Assembly (NCBI GenBank): GCA_025765615.1
Contig: JAIVFJ010000076.1
Coordinates: 186,001-250,000, forward strand
Source: Zopfochytrium polystomum
Taxonomy: Eukaryota > Chytridiomycota > Chytridiomycetes > Chytridiales > Chytridiaceae
Direction: 5' to 3'
Length of the DNA: 64,000 bases
The notes beneath the pieces were generated by a model. The model did no database searches. It worked only from the letters and a program-made list of their open reading frames with translations, and was not told the origin of the DNA. The translations under genes and the position numbers were made by a program. This document shows, one piece after another, positions 54,846 through 64,000 of the stretch; the first letter of the stretch is position 1; each line of letters begins with the position of its first letter.

Positions 54846-55582
54846 TTGAAGGTGTGGCACTGTATGGTGGGGAGGTTTGGTGTTTTTTGGGAGGTCCAGT
54901 AGTATCCTAGTGTGCGATGCGAGTTGTTGTAGAAGACGGCTCGTACTTTCTGGTTGGATGGTTGGAGGGGAGACCCGGGGGGGTGGGGGGAGCGGGGGGG
55001 TGCAAGGGGAAAGCGCGGAGCTCAGACTGACGAAGAAACCTGGGCATCCCGAGGACTGGACGGTGCGGGTGTTTCAGCTGACGGTGACCTGGGTGACGGA
55101 GGAAGCCTGGTCGGTGCCGCAGGTGGCTGCGGCGCCCGCGGGGGTGGGGACAAGGGCGAGGGCGGCGGCGGCGGCGACCGCCGCGGGAACGTGGCGAGCA
55201 TTGTTGCAATGAACCGAGAAAAGCGAGGACGCGGAGCGAGAGGGATGTGGCCCGATTTCTTGCTGCTGCTGCCTGGCTACTTACTGACGGAGGTAAACTC
55301 TCTATTGCCGCGGGCAGACTGAGTTGCCCGTGTTTTGAGGCGGGCACAGTATTTGTTCGTGTTCAGTGTCATTCGGTGCGATAAAAATTATCTGACCGAT
55401 CCAGCGATGTAGTCGCACGCACACACGCAGTCGCTTGCTCCTTCTCTCTGTCCCTCTCCCTCTCAAATGGAAAAACTCATTTTATCAACACCCCCTCCTA
55501 ACCCACCCCTTCGCTCCAATTACCCAAGTCCGTTATCAACAAGCAAATTAAGTCCACTACAACCACTCCACTCACAAACTTT
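54846..55582. other. Intergenic, G-rich in part
   Basis: Contains G-rich DNA (54960-55010) and a short CA tract (55417-55430). ORFs are compositional. No gene seen. Confidence 0.45.
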
Positions 55583-58500
55583 TCAAACGCCCACACCTCG
55601 CGCCACGGCCTCCGCGACTAGCTCCTTGACCCACAGGACGGGGCACGGGTCCCAGTTATCCCAATCCCTCGCAAGCGCCCGCCACGCCCTCCTGGCGTCG
55701 ACGGCGATGGACCGGGTCTCGCCTCCGTCGTCTTCCTCGTCGTCGTCGTAGCCTGCGGCGGCCGGCGGCGGGTTAGCGGCGGCGAGCGGTGAGTCGAGGG
55801 GCGGGACGGCTGCTGCTGCGAGGACGGTGTGCGCCGCGGGGGGGAGGGCGGCGGGCATCATGGGGCAAGCGAGGCTGGCGGCGCGGACGGCGGCGGCGAG
55901 GGCGCGGAGGAGACGCGGGGCGGGGTTGGTTGTGGCTGTGGCGGGGCAGGAGGGGTAAGAAGAAGAGGCGGAGAAGTAGGACGACGCCGGCGACGACGTC
56001 GACGACGAGGAGGAGAAGGGTTGGTCGGCGACGACGGCGGCGGCGGCGGCGGCGGTGAAGGCCGGGTCACGGTCGAGGGCGGCGAGGGCGGTGAGGGCGG
56101 ATGCGGCGAGGAAGGTGGGGGCGTAGGCAAAGCCCGGGAGGCCGGTTGCGGCGGCGCAGGCGTCGGCCGGGGCGAGGGAGAGGGCGGCGCTGACGACGGA
56201 GACGATGGCGGAGGCGGATTCGAGGGTGCCGTGGAGGGCGCGCGGGAGGTCGGTGGTGGGGTGGAGTGGCGGTGCTGTTTGCGGTGGTGGTTGTGGTTGT
56301 GGTTGTTGTGGGCAGTCGTGGGATGTTAAGGAGATGGAGGAGGAGGAGGGGGGGTTGGCGGTGGGCGGTGTTGGTGCTGCTGCTTCTGCGGCAAGGAAGC
56401 GGGCGAGGGTGCGGGTATGGAGGAGGATCCAAGAGGCGTGGTAGACGCAATAGAGGGAGAGCATCCAGGGGCGGAAAGTCGGGGCGGGGGTCCAGCTCGC
56501 CGGGTTGTTGTTGTCTGCGGTCTGCGACGACAACTCCTGCTGCTGCGAGGGTTGAGGCGTGGGCGGGGTCTGGGACGTTTGGTTCTGCTTCCTGCTCTTG
56601 CGATCCTTTGGTGGCGGGGGCGGCGGCGGCTTCTGGATGATCTCGACGACCGAGTCAGGGTGGATGCTTTGGGCGAGGTCGGGCGGCAGCGAGAGCGCCC
56701 AGTTTATGAGCCGCCTTTCGAGGCAAAGCATCTCGTCGGCGACGGCGCTGTCTTCGGCGAGGGGGGCGGCGGCGGCAGAGGACTGCGTGCCGATGCGGAC
56801 AATGTCGACGTGGATGGAGACCAGCTCAAAGAAGCGGAGCGAGTGGTTCCCCGAAGGCATCGGGGTCAGCTTGCCGACATCCGACGGGTTCATCGAGAGC
56901 CACAGGTCGTCGGAGCAGAGCGATTTTACGTGGTGGTCTTCGCTCATTGCGGGAGAACGGTTGGCCAGGATCGAGACATCTAAGAAAAGTATTGCGAAGC
57001 ACCAAAGCAGGAAGATACGTGGCAGTGTGAGCAAACTCCAAAAGAATGCCAGCCAAAACGCAAAAGGTCAAGTAAAAGCACTCTACATCGCTGTGTGACA
57101 ATGCACATCCACCAGCACCGCCTTCGGGACTCCCTTTCCACAGGTGAGAGGACTGGGAGCTCGTCTGGGTCAATCTGCACTCTAAGGTATAGCGCCTGGG
57201 TTTGGTTGTGTTGGGAAAGTGAAAGATTCCTCAGACATCAAAAAAAAAAAAAAAAAAAACGCGACGTCGTCGCCATCCCGTCCCAAGTCCAAAACGACCT
57301 ACCATGCGGCACGCGACACCAAATAACATCCGGCAGGCCGGGATCTTCCCGAGATCTTTCAGAGGGGGGGTATTTTTTTTCAAGTTGAAAGATTAAGGTT
57401 AGATGGGGACGAGATTCACGTTGGCAAAGAGCGCGTGATCGTCGTACGGAAGGAGAGTTCCGCCAAAATGAGCAGCGTCTGCAGGTGCTCCAGCGACGGC
57501 GCGTCGCAAGCCTCCAGGACCTGCGAGCGCGCAAAGTCGTAGTAGTACGTCAGGACACTGCTCGGGAGGCTTCGCAGCGTCGATTCGGTGGCGCCGACTG
57601 CGCAGACGGCGGCCCTGCGTGGAATAGTACGCAGGAGGCACTAATCAGATTTCTCCTCTTTTAATTCGCCAATGGGGGCGGCGGGAGGCGCCCCACTTAC
57701 TGCAGGTAAGCAGCGACGAATCTGCGCTTTGAGAGAAAGGACAGCCGGTGGAGGAGCGGGAGGAAGCAGGCGGACGAGCGGAAAGAGGCTTCGGTGAGGA
57801 TGTCCTGTTCGTGGGCGTCTGCGCCGGGGCGGGCTGGGAGGACCGTGTTGAGGGCGGCAGGCGAGGCGGAGAGGATGTCGGCGGCGGGGTAGTGTCCCGG
57901 GCTGCACATGTTTTCGGCCAGGTTCGCCTTGAAGAGCATTTCGTCCAGGGTGAGCGGGGTGACGCGCCAGACGGGGTCGACATTAGCTAGGGGTGGTGTG
58001 AGTGAGAAATTATGGTGGGGCGAAAGCACCTACACATCTGATCGTCCCAGTGCTGGCGGGCCGCCACGATCTCGCGCTTGTGCTTGAGCGCTAGCTCGAA
58101 GTCGATCTTGTTTTTATAGCCCAGGTAGACGCACAAGGGGGCACGGCCGCCCTTGAGACAGTTTCCACAGCACGGGCGCACGCCGTCGCACTTGCGCTTG
58201 CGGGACCGGCATTCTTCGCAGGACCTAATGTGCGTGTTGAGGTGTTGGTGTGGGTGGTGGGCAGAGAGTCGTGCGTGTTAGGATCCTTTTCCCTTTGTGA
58301 CGGCGCCAGTTTCTCTTTCACGATCTTTCCACGATCTCTCCAAGGCACCACGGATATCTCGCTAAAGCCAATCTCGAAACGCCCTACCATCTTCGGGCAC
58401 CGCCACTGGGAGAGACGGTGAGCGGGGCCAGCGAAAGCGAGGCCAGCGACTGTCTGTCGGAAATTGCTGCGGAGGAGGCGGCGGCAGCGGCAAAAGAGGA

Positions 58501-58650
58501 GGAGAAGGAGGCGGCGGTGGCGGGCAAGGAGGGAGCCGACGCTGGAGAAGCCGAAGAGGCCGACGACGCTGCCATCGCGGCTGTCGCAGCCGGTACTGCC
58601 AGCCAGGACGACGACGACGACGACGATGGGCGGGAGGAGGAGCCGACCAT
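55583..58650 (-). CDS. Zn2Cys6 fungal transcription factor with Fungal_trans domain
   Basis: Exons 58650-58388, 58224-58034, 57986-57701, 57614-57448, 57355-57303, 57195-57087 and 56979-55583; 2466 nt, 821 residues, every phase consistent. Exon 1 is Ser/Ala-rich. The exon 1-2 junction forms the binuclear cluster: SCEECRSRKRKCDGVRP followed by CCGNCLKGGRAPLCVYLG, which binds two Zn2+ and CGG-type DNA sites. The middle exons form the fungal-specific regulatory domain (MLFGVACRMALYLRVQIDPD, LSPVERESRRRCWW, LANRSPAMSEDHHVKSL). The C-terminal exon is low-complexity (Pro/Gln/Ser/Ala). It is a nuclear regulator; target genes cannot be read from sequence, and neighbours are mostly relics. The donor of exon 4 (GTACGA) is the least certain join. 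Confidence 0.87.
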
Positions 58651-58748
58651 TTGAGGCGCAGGGGCAGCCGGCTAGTTGTAGCGACTGCCAGGAAGCGGGG
58701 AGTTTGCGTGTGTGCGAAAGCTTGTGCGTAAGTGCGTTCGTGCGAGCT

Positions 58749-58750
<2 letters not shown>

Positions 58751-58802
<52 letters not shown>

Positions 58803-58890
58803 GTGCGTTTGTGTGCGTTGCGCGGCTCTCTGCGCAAGGGGCAAGAGTATGTATTTATATACATGCAAACTGGAGACGAGACGGGCACAG

Positions 58891-58938
<48 letters not shown>
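58751..58938. repeat. (GT)n and (GA)n microsatellites
   Basis: GT tract at 58751-58797 and GA tract at 58892-58938 in the 5' flank of the transcription factor gene. Confidence 0.95.
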
Positions 58939-58940
<2 letters not shown>

Positions 58941-59248
58941 TGCTTATTACAACTCAGGGCGGAGTGTCGCCGTGTGTGTGTGGCACTTTGCATTGTGGCA
59001 AAACGGAAAAAGGAAGAAGAAGAACGAAGTCAAAGAGGCAGAGACAGAGGGACAGGATCCGCCTGTCGCCACAAGCAGGCGGTCCTGCAAAACGTTTCGG
59101 CCCAGCGGGTTTGCCAATCAGAACAAGACAAAAAACACCAAACTAACAAACCAAAACAAAACAAACACGACCCTAGAATAATTCATAATTTAGCATGTCT
59201 TGGCGCACAAATATCTATGTGTTGCATTTTCCCTGTCAGAGATTGGCC

Positions 59249-59565
59249 CTAAGAGGCGCCCCTGATGCCATCTTCTCCACCGCGTGCCTGGACATCTGTG
59301 CAGTGGGCTTCAATCAGGAGACAGGAAGCAATGTGGGTGATGACCTTGATGGCATTTTCTGCAACACCATCACCCTCATTGACGTAAGGGACAGAAGGCT
59401 GGAAGATGATGGGAGGTTGGTGGTTGATACAGTAGGTCTCCAATTGCTGGAGGAACAACTCTGCCTGGAATGGAGTTGGCCACAAACTTCTCCAAAAGGC
59501 TGACTGGAAACTGTTGGAGTTTGCACACATTGCCTACACCTTTTAAGATCCTCTGACCTGTCTTC
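59249..59565 (-). mobile_element. Ty1/copia integrase relic
   Basis: The minus strand reads AELFLQQLETYCINHQPPII, FQPSVPYVNEGDGVAENAIK and VITHIASCLLIEAHCTD, matching the copia integrase end ('SVPYVHEQNGVAERANRTI...LLEA') with the catalytic Glu in GVAENA. The preceding part (QQFPVSLLEKFVANSI) is in another frame. Short and frameshifted. Confidence 0.65.
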
Positions 59566-60312
59566 AAGAGTAAAGATGAGTTAAGATGGCATAAGGGCTG
59601 GTCCCAGTGTTATCTACACTTTTCTCAATCTCTGACACTGTACGAGTGCTTAGAGGTGGTTTCAATCCCCAGTCTGGGTAGACCACATCAGTGTGCTTCA
59701 CTCTAGCAACTTGATAGGAATGATTACAGGAGCTTGACAGGGAGCCTGACTTACTTCTTTGCACACATAACTCCATGGAAGTTCTGGACAAATCCGTGTG
59801 ATGCAACAATGATGTCATGCCTGCCTCCTAACTCCTCAAAGTCTAAACTCTATCTCTCAGAGCTAAAAGGCTATCACCAAAGTCTGATTCCTGAGACCAC
59901 CTGCAGTATAAAAGGGGGAGCCCCAGCAGCTCCAGAGAAGCATCATCCCAGATCCTGATCACATCTGCCTGCTCTCTCTCTACCCTCGAATACAACAAAC
60001 AAAAACCATTATTCTTATCTGAGTCACCATACCCTCTACCTTGACCTGCAAAGCTCTTCAAGTTCTACCTCGGGTTGATACATCATTCGTATAGGGCGCT
60101 TTGCTCTTGCAAGAAAAGGGTGTGTTCTGCACTCTAAACAAGACCAATCTGTCTGAGAGCATCGGCTCTCCATCTACTTTGGCAACAAAGGGCACTTCGC
60201 TCTTAACAAGAAAAGGGCTCACGCTCTAAACAAACTTTATTGCTCCATGCTGACTCAAGTCTGTTGGTGCCCTTCTGACACGCAAGGCGCAATCACCAAC
60301 AAAAACTGGGTG
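59566..60312. other. Repeat-derived spacer with a TATA box
   Basis: GTATAAAAGGGGGAG near 59906 is followed by CT-rich sequence, as in an LTR U3, but ends were not identified. An imperfect ~110-bp tandem (GGGCGCTTTGCTCTTGC and GGGCACTTCGCTCTTAAC, each followed by AAGAAAAGGG and CTCTAAACAA) lies at 60097-60235. Confidence 0.4.
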
Positions 60313-60415
60313 GCTGGAGCTTGCTGCCTCTTGCGCCTCCAGCATTGTTACTGGATTTCCCGGTCCCCTTTGGCTTTGGCTTTTTCCTCCCATTGGGCCC
60401 ACTCTGTGTCATGGA
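60313..60415 (+). repeat. Dispersed repeat R4, copy 2
   Basis: Same-orientation match to 16304-16410, 44 kb away. Confidence 0.8.
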
Positions 60416-60724
60416 TACAAATCCCCCTTCACAGAATGAGCATTTTCAAAACTGTGTCCTGACCATATCCCAACCACACACCAGTTGACAGATTTTTCCT
60501 TATCTATCCCTGTACAGAGCACTCTGAGGAACGCATGGATGCGCTTGGAGTGTGACTCTTCTTACAGTCCGCATTTTAAGCTAGCTCAATTCCTCAGATC
60601 AAAGGGACAGTGGCATTCCGACTTCTACAACAGGTTTCGTTCTGGTCAAGCGCCATAGCGTGGTAACTCTGTTTCATCTGCCGCAAATGCAGGCCCGGGC
60701 CTTCGCTAAGATCCACCAGCCGCA

Positions 60725-61400
60725 CACGTCAGATCCACCGCCCTCCTCGACTTCTTCCTGCAGTATCTGCCCCGCGACCAATTGGAATACGATGTTCATG
60801 CGATGGATGAGCCTCACTCCGTAGACATGCCTCAGTGGTGGAAAGACAGCGGCTGGATTTCGGATACTCGGCTGCTGCGATTGCGTTGGCTCGCGCAAAT
60901 GGACGGATCGACCTCCTGCAGGGGTGGAAGAACAGCGAACTTCCACTCAAGTATGGTACCAGATCGATGGAGATGGCCTCCTATTACGGCTTTCCTGAAG
61001 TGCTGCAGTGGTGGATGGAGAGCGGACTGGAGATAAAGTTCGACAAGGAAGCGGTAACCCGCAACAAAAGAGATGATGTTGAGGGGCTGCAGTGGGACAG
61101 TGGACTCCCTCTGATGTACGACGAGGAAGCAGTTCGACGGGCATCATACCATGGGCACATCAACGTCCTTCAGTGGTGGAAAGACAGCGGGCTCGAGTTC
61201 AAGGCAGCGATCGACGGCGCAAGCGAAAGAGGCAAAGCGGAGGTACTTCAGTGGTGGAAGGACAGCGGGTACGAGCTCAAGTTCACCCAGAAAGCTGTGC
61301 TTGGCGCCGTCCAGGGCCATTGAACCGAAAGCTTGCAGAGGTGGAAAAGCACGGTGTCAGTATGGTGGTGATCGAAGTTGGTGGAGAGACCGCCTGAAGG
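60725..61400 (+). pseudogene. Chytrid-type ankyrin repeat protein relic (LQWWKDSG repeats)
   Basis: The start resembles an F-box-like leader (DFFLQYLPRDQLEYDVHAMD) followed by ankyrin-like units of about 36 residues containing VLQWWMESGLEIKF, NVLQWWKDSGLEFK and EVLQWWKDSGYELK. The first unit (MPQWWKDSGW) is in a different frame from the main one (60835-61323), the second unit is corrupted (LLQGWKNSELPLK), and a TGA ends the frame at 61321-61323 within a repeat. Proteins of this kind form large families in chytrid genomes, with the 'ank + WWK.SGL.L' signature. This copy is decayed. Confidence 0.7.
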
Positions 61401-62597
61401 ATATGGATTATGGAACGGACACCTCGAGGCAAGATCCAGTTACAGCATTATGAAATGCTGGCGTCTTTTTTTGAGCTAACCCTTCGTCTCTAGTTTCTGG
61501 CATCATGAGGCCCGCGCCAAGCGGCAGCGTCGGTACCAAGTCATGCTTCCAGCGCAGTTCCACCCCGCATCGCTGTGCTCAGCCCGCGGCATTTTTCTCG
61601 CCCCCGCAGCACCGCACTCTTTCCCCTTTTACTACTGCTACCACCCGCACCTCCCACCAGCTTTTTTCGCCCTGCCGACAACCAGAGGGACCCAATTCCG
61701 TCCCGCCACGCACTTCGGCGGCGCGTGAGGGTTTGCGTTGGTGTTTGTGGGTTCTTCCCCAAAAATCTTGCCATCCCTTGAATCACTTTCTACACACCGA
61801 AAAATGACGGCCCCCAGATCCTCCTGTTTCTTCCTAACCCTAAGGAGACCTCATTGCTTAATAAACATCCCTCGTCACCTCAGGAACAGGCGGTTGCTGG
61901 GGGTCTCGAGCGCGATCAGGTGCGGAAGCAGCGTTGCGTGAAAACACATACGCGTCTTGAAGGGGGGGGAAGGGCACCGTCTATTTTTCGATGATGCCAT
62001 GCCAACAGGGTTGATTGCTCACTAGGTATTCCGTGGGCGCCGTTCGCCGGCGGGAGCTCAAAGTAGCACTTCATCCCGGAGGTCCGACACCGTGTCTCTC
62101 TCTGTGTCTCTCTCTGTGTCTCTCTCTCTCTGTGACTCTCTCTCTCTCTTCCTCGCTATGCACCCATGCTTTCTTTTTTTCCTTCTTCTGGAAGCCTTTG
62201 TTTTTGTTTTTTATTAGTGTTTTTTTGGGTCAATTGTTTTTTCAAGCCAAGACCTGATAAGAATTGAATTCCATTTATCCTTAATGACACTGCATGTGTG
62301 TGCGTGTGTGTGTGTGTGTGTGGGTGTGTGTGTGTGTGCGTGTATGAGTATTTGTGTTTGCCGGCCCGGTTCCGCGTGCGGAGGTAATAAATATTCAATG
62401 CTTGCGGAAAGAAAAACGGAAAAAGAAATAAGATGAACGGAAAATAGGTGGAATCGAAAAAAAAAAGAGAAGGAAAAAAGGAAAAAAAGATAAGGTGTTC
62501 CAGTCGTGCTCGAACTCAAGAACGGGATAAATTCATAAACAAAGCACACGCAAGAAAACAACAGCAAGCTCTTCACGCAAGCAACCCACCCGCGACC
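61401..62597. other. Intergenic with (CT)n and (GT)n tracts
   Basis: A CT/GT-rich patch (62093-62150) and a GT microsatellite (62291-62345). The 3' end is the A-rich 5' flank of the next gene. No gene seen. Confidence 0.5.
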
Positions 62598-63472
62598 ATG
62601 CACACCCGCGAGTCCAAACCACAGCCGCCCCAAACACCGATTGCGCAGTGGGTTGCGGCGCCCCAACAGGGCCCCGTGGTCAATCTCGTCGTCCAAGTCG
62701 CCGTGCCCGCAGACCAGCTAATGCGGTCCGGCGCCTTCCAGCTCTTTGCGCCCCGTCTGTCGTTCCAGGTCCCCAACCACCCGGGCCAAGTGTTACAGCC
62801 CCAACGGTCCACGCCGGCCGCCACACTCCGATTTCATAAACATCCGTCGCACTCTTTAGCGCACCCGACACCCACCGCAAGCCCTACCCCGCTGCGCATG
62901 CTTGAACTCACTCTTAGCACACCACCATCACCACCACCACCACTACCCTCCATTACCACAAGAACCCCCCACCCCACCCGTCACCGCCACCACCACAACC
63001 ACACGCCAATCCACAACGCCACCCCCGCCGCCCAACGATCACAACCACACCCAAAACCACCACACCAGCTCCCCGAAACACCACCCCCACCGCCACCCGC
63101 GCCGCCGCCCCGTGCCCGCACAACCGCCGTAGATCCCAGTGCGTAGCGTGCTTCGAGCTCGGCCATGGCGGAGGATCCATCTGCATCCACCGCCGCCGCA
63201 AGGCCGGCTGCAGGCTGTGCGCCGCTGAGGGACGCTGCTACAATAACAACCTGGGACCGCGCCGCCGCATCCGCGGGCCGAATACGTACGTACCGCCACC
63301 GCCGCCGCCGCCGCAAGTAACCACAATGACCGCGACGACCAAGGCGACGACGGCAGAGGGTGGGAAAGAGAGAGTGGTCCCGCCCGCGTCGGCGAGGACG
63401 GCCCCGTGCGCATTCAGCGTCGAGGCGCTGTGCGGGCAGGCCGTCTCCCAGCATCATCCGGAAGGGGGTTAG
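62598..63472 (+). CDS. Hypothetical protein with Cys-rich zinc-knuckle-like cluster
   Basis: Two exons, 62598-62789 and 62918-63472, join in phase 0 for 248 residues. The intron (128 nt) ends in TTGAACTCACTCTTAG. Exon 1 has a short globular-looking stretch (VVNLVVQVAVPADQLM, FQLFAPRLSFQVPNH). Exon 2 starts with a His/Thr/Pro-rich segment, then CVACFELGHGGGSIC (CX2CX4HX5C, one residue longer than a retroviral CCHC knuckle), a basic HRRRKAG and CRLCAAEGRC, and ends Pro/Thr-rich. The Cys cluster probably binds zinc and, with the basic residues, may bind nucleic acid. No family recognised. Confidence 0.55.
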
Positions 63473-63854
63473 CAAACGTTGGTGTTCGGCGGTGGTGGAT
63501 TGATAGTCTTTCTTTTGAATTATTCATGTTTTTTTTTTTTTGTTTTTTTTTGTTTGCATCAGAGAAAATGAATACACGCGTGCGGAGGAGGTCATCAATT
63601 GGAAACTAACGCGGATATGCAGTTCGACGGCTCGGAAAAATGGGGAACGGGGCAAGAGGTTCGAGGAGGAGCGTGGCGCACCTAGAAGCAACGCGCTTCA
63701 AAACGGACCCCAAAAAATCTCCTGTTTTAGCAACAGCGCCAAAAATTTCGTAAGTGTCGGAGACGGAGGAGGGGATTGAGTTGCAGGCACTTTTGCCTTT
63801 CACCTCCGAACGGCTTTTATTAGAAGGGGGAGGACTACCATATTGAGGGAGTAC

Positions 63855-64000
63855 CTTGGTTCATCGCATCATCATCATCGGTGTCGTCGCCGAGCGCGGA
63901 AGATGGCCGATAACCCCTAACCCTGTTGAGCCGCTGTCGGTCGCAGACGACGCGGAGCCGCTGGCGGGGCAGGAAGGTCCTCCGCGTGGTTTTGTGCCGC
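63855..64000 (-). CDS. Possible exon of a gene running off the window end
   Basis: The minus strand is open from the edge: TTRRTFLPRQRLRVVCDRQR, LNRVRGYRPSSALGD, DTDDDDAMNQ, then a possible donor GTACTC at 63854. Mixed basic and acidic composition, unrecognised. Confidence 0.3.

Noticed and set aside
58418..58654. Acidic 78-codon + strand ORF rich in Ala and Glu
   Set aside because: Antisense of the Ser/Ala-rich first exon of the Zn2Cys6 factor, whose splice phases are fully consistent.
1..64000. CRISPR arrays, rRNA genes, phage or plasmid functions
   Set aside because: No spaced direct repeats, rRNA signatures or prokaryotic operon structure; introns and fungal domains show a eukaryotic nuclear sequence.

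Overview
The window is nuclear DNA from a fungus, most likely a zoosporic (chytrid-type) fungus. The fungal signs are a Zn2Cys6/Fungal_trans transcription factor, many short GT-AG introns (often 50-140 nt, with CTAAC-like branch points), a Q/P-rich metacaspase and an MLKL-like kinase with Sel1 repeats. The chytrid assignment rests on decayed ankyrin repeats of the 'LQWWKDSG' type, a TIR-ankyrin relic and a bacterial-type Brp/Blh gene, and is inference. There is no sign of a bacterial or organellar genome and no CRISPR array. Genes are GC-rich. Spacers carry long (GA)n, (CA)n, (CT)n and (TCTG)n tracts and many transposon remnants.

Left third (1-32 kb): end of an SH3 gene (-); a seven-exon, 1839-residue metacaspase (-); a Brp/Blh beta-carotene dioxygenase-like membrane protein (+); a repeat- and relic-rich block (11.9-18.8 kb) with a truncated unknown gene, an LTR-like repeat, tRNA-like segments and a TIR-ankyrin pseudogene; an F-box gene (+) whose TAA stop lies in the TTAA target site of a 1.02-kb piggyBac-type non-autonomous element; a secreted MINPP-type histidine phosphatase (-); several weak small ORFs; a second F-box-like gene (+); a small unknown gene (-); and a short-chain dehydrogenase (-).

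Middle third (32-48 kb): a BTB relic, a secreted GH16 beta-glucanase (+), a 1.8-kb microsatellite zone built around a repeated GTCAACGGGCTGTCTGTC motif, a Ty3/gypsy integrase relic, and a rearranged family cluster. That cluster holds an intact gene encoding an MLKL-type four-helix domain, a protein kinase domain and about 14 Sel1 repeats (1131 residues, -), flanked by a Sel1 relic, a relic of its N-terminal domain, an intact predicted seven-pass membrane protein gene (+) and a relic of that gene's last exon.

Right third (48-64 kb): Ty3/gypsy gag and Ty1/copia reverse transcriptase/RNase H relics, an inverted copy of the LTR-like repeat, an FkbM-type methyltransferase-like gene (-), a solo LTR with a 5-bp target duplication, the 821-residue Zn2Cys6 transcription factor (-), a copia integrase relic, an ankyrin pseudogene and a Cys-rich hypothetical gene (+).

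Most multi-exon models were checked by hand: intron phases agree and total coding lengths divide by three. No pathway-level operon logic is expected or seen. The themes that stand out are immune/cell-death-like architectures (metacaspase, MLKL-kinase-Sel1, TIR-ankyrin relic) and a possible retinal-forming enzyme.
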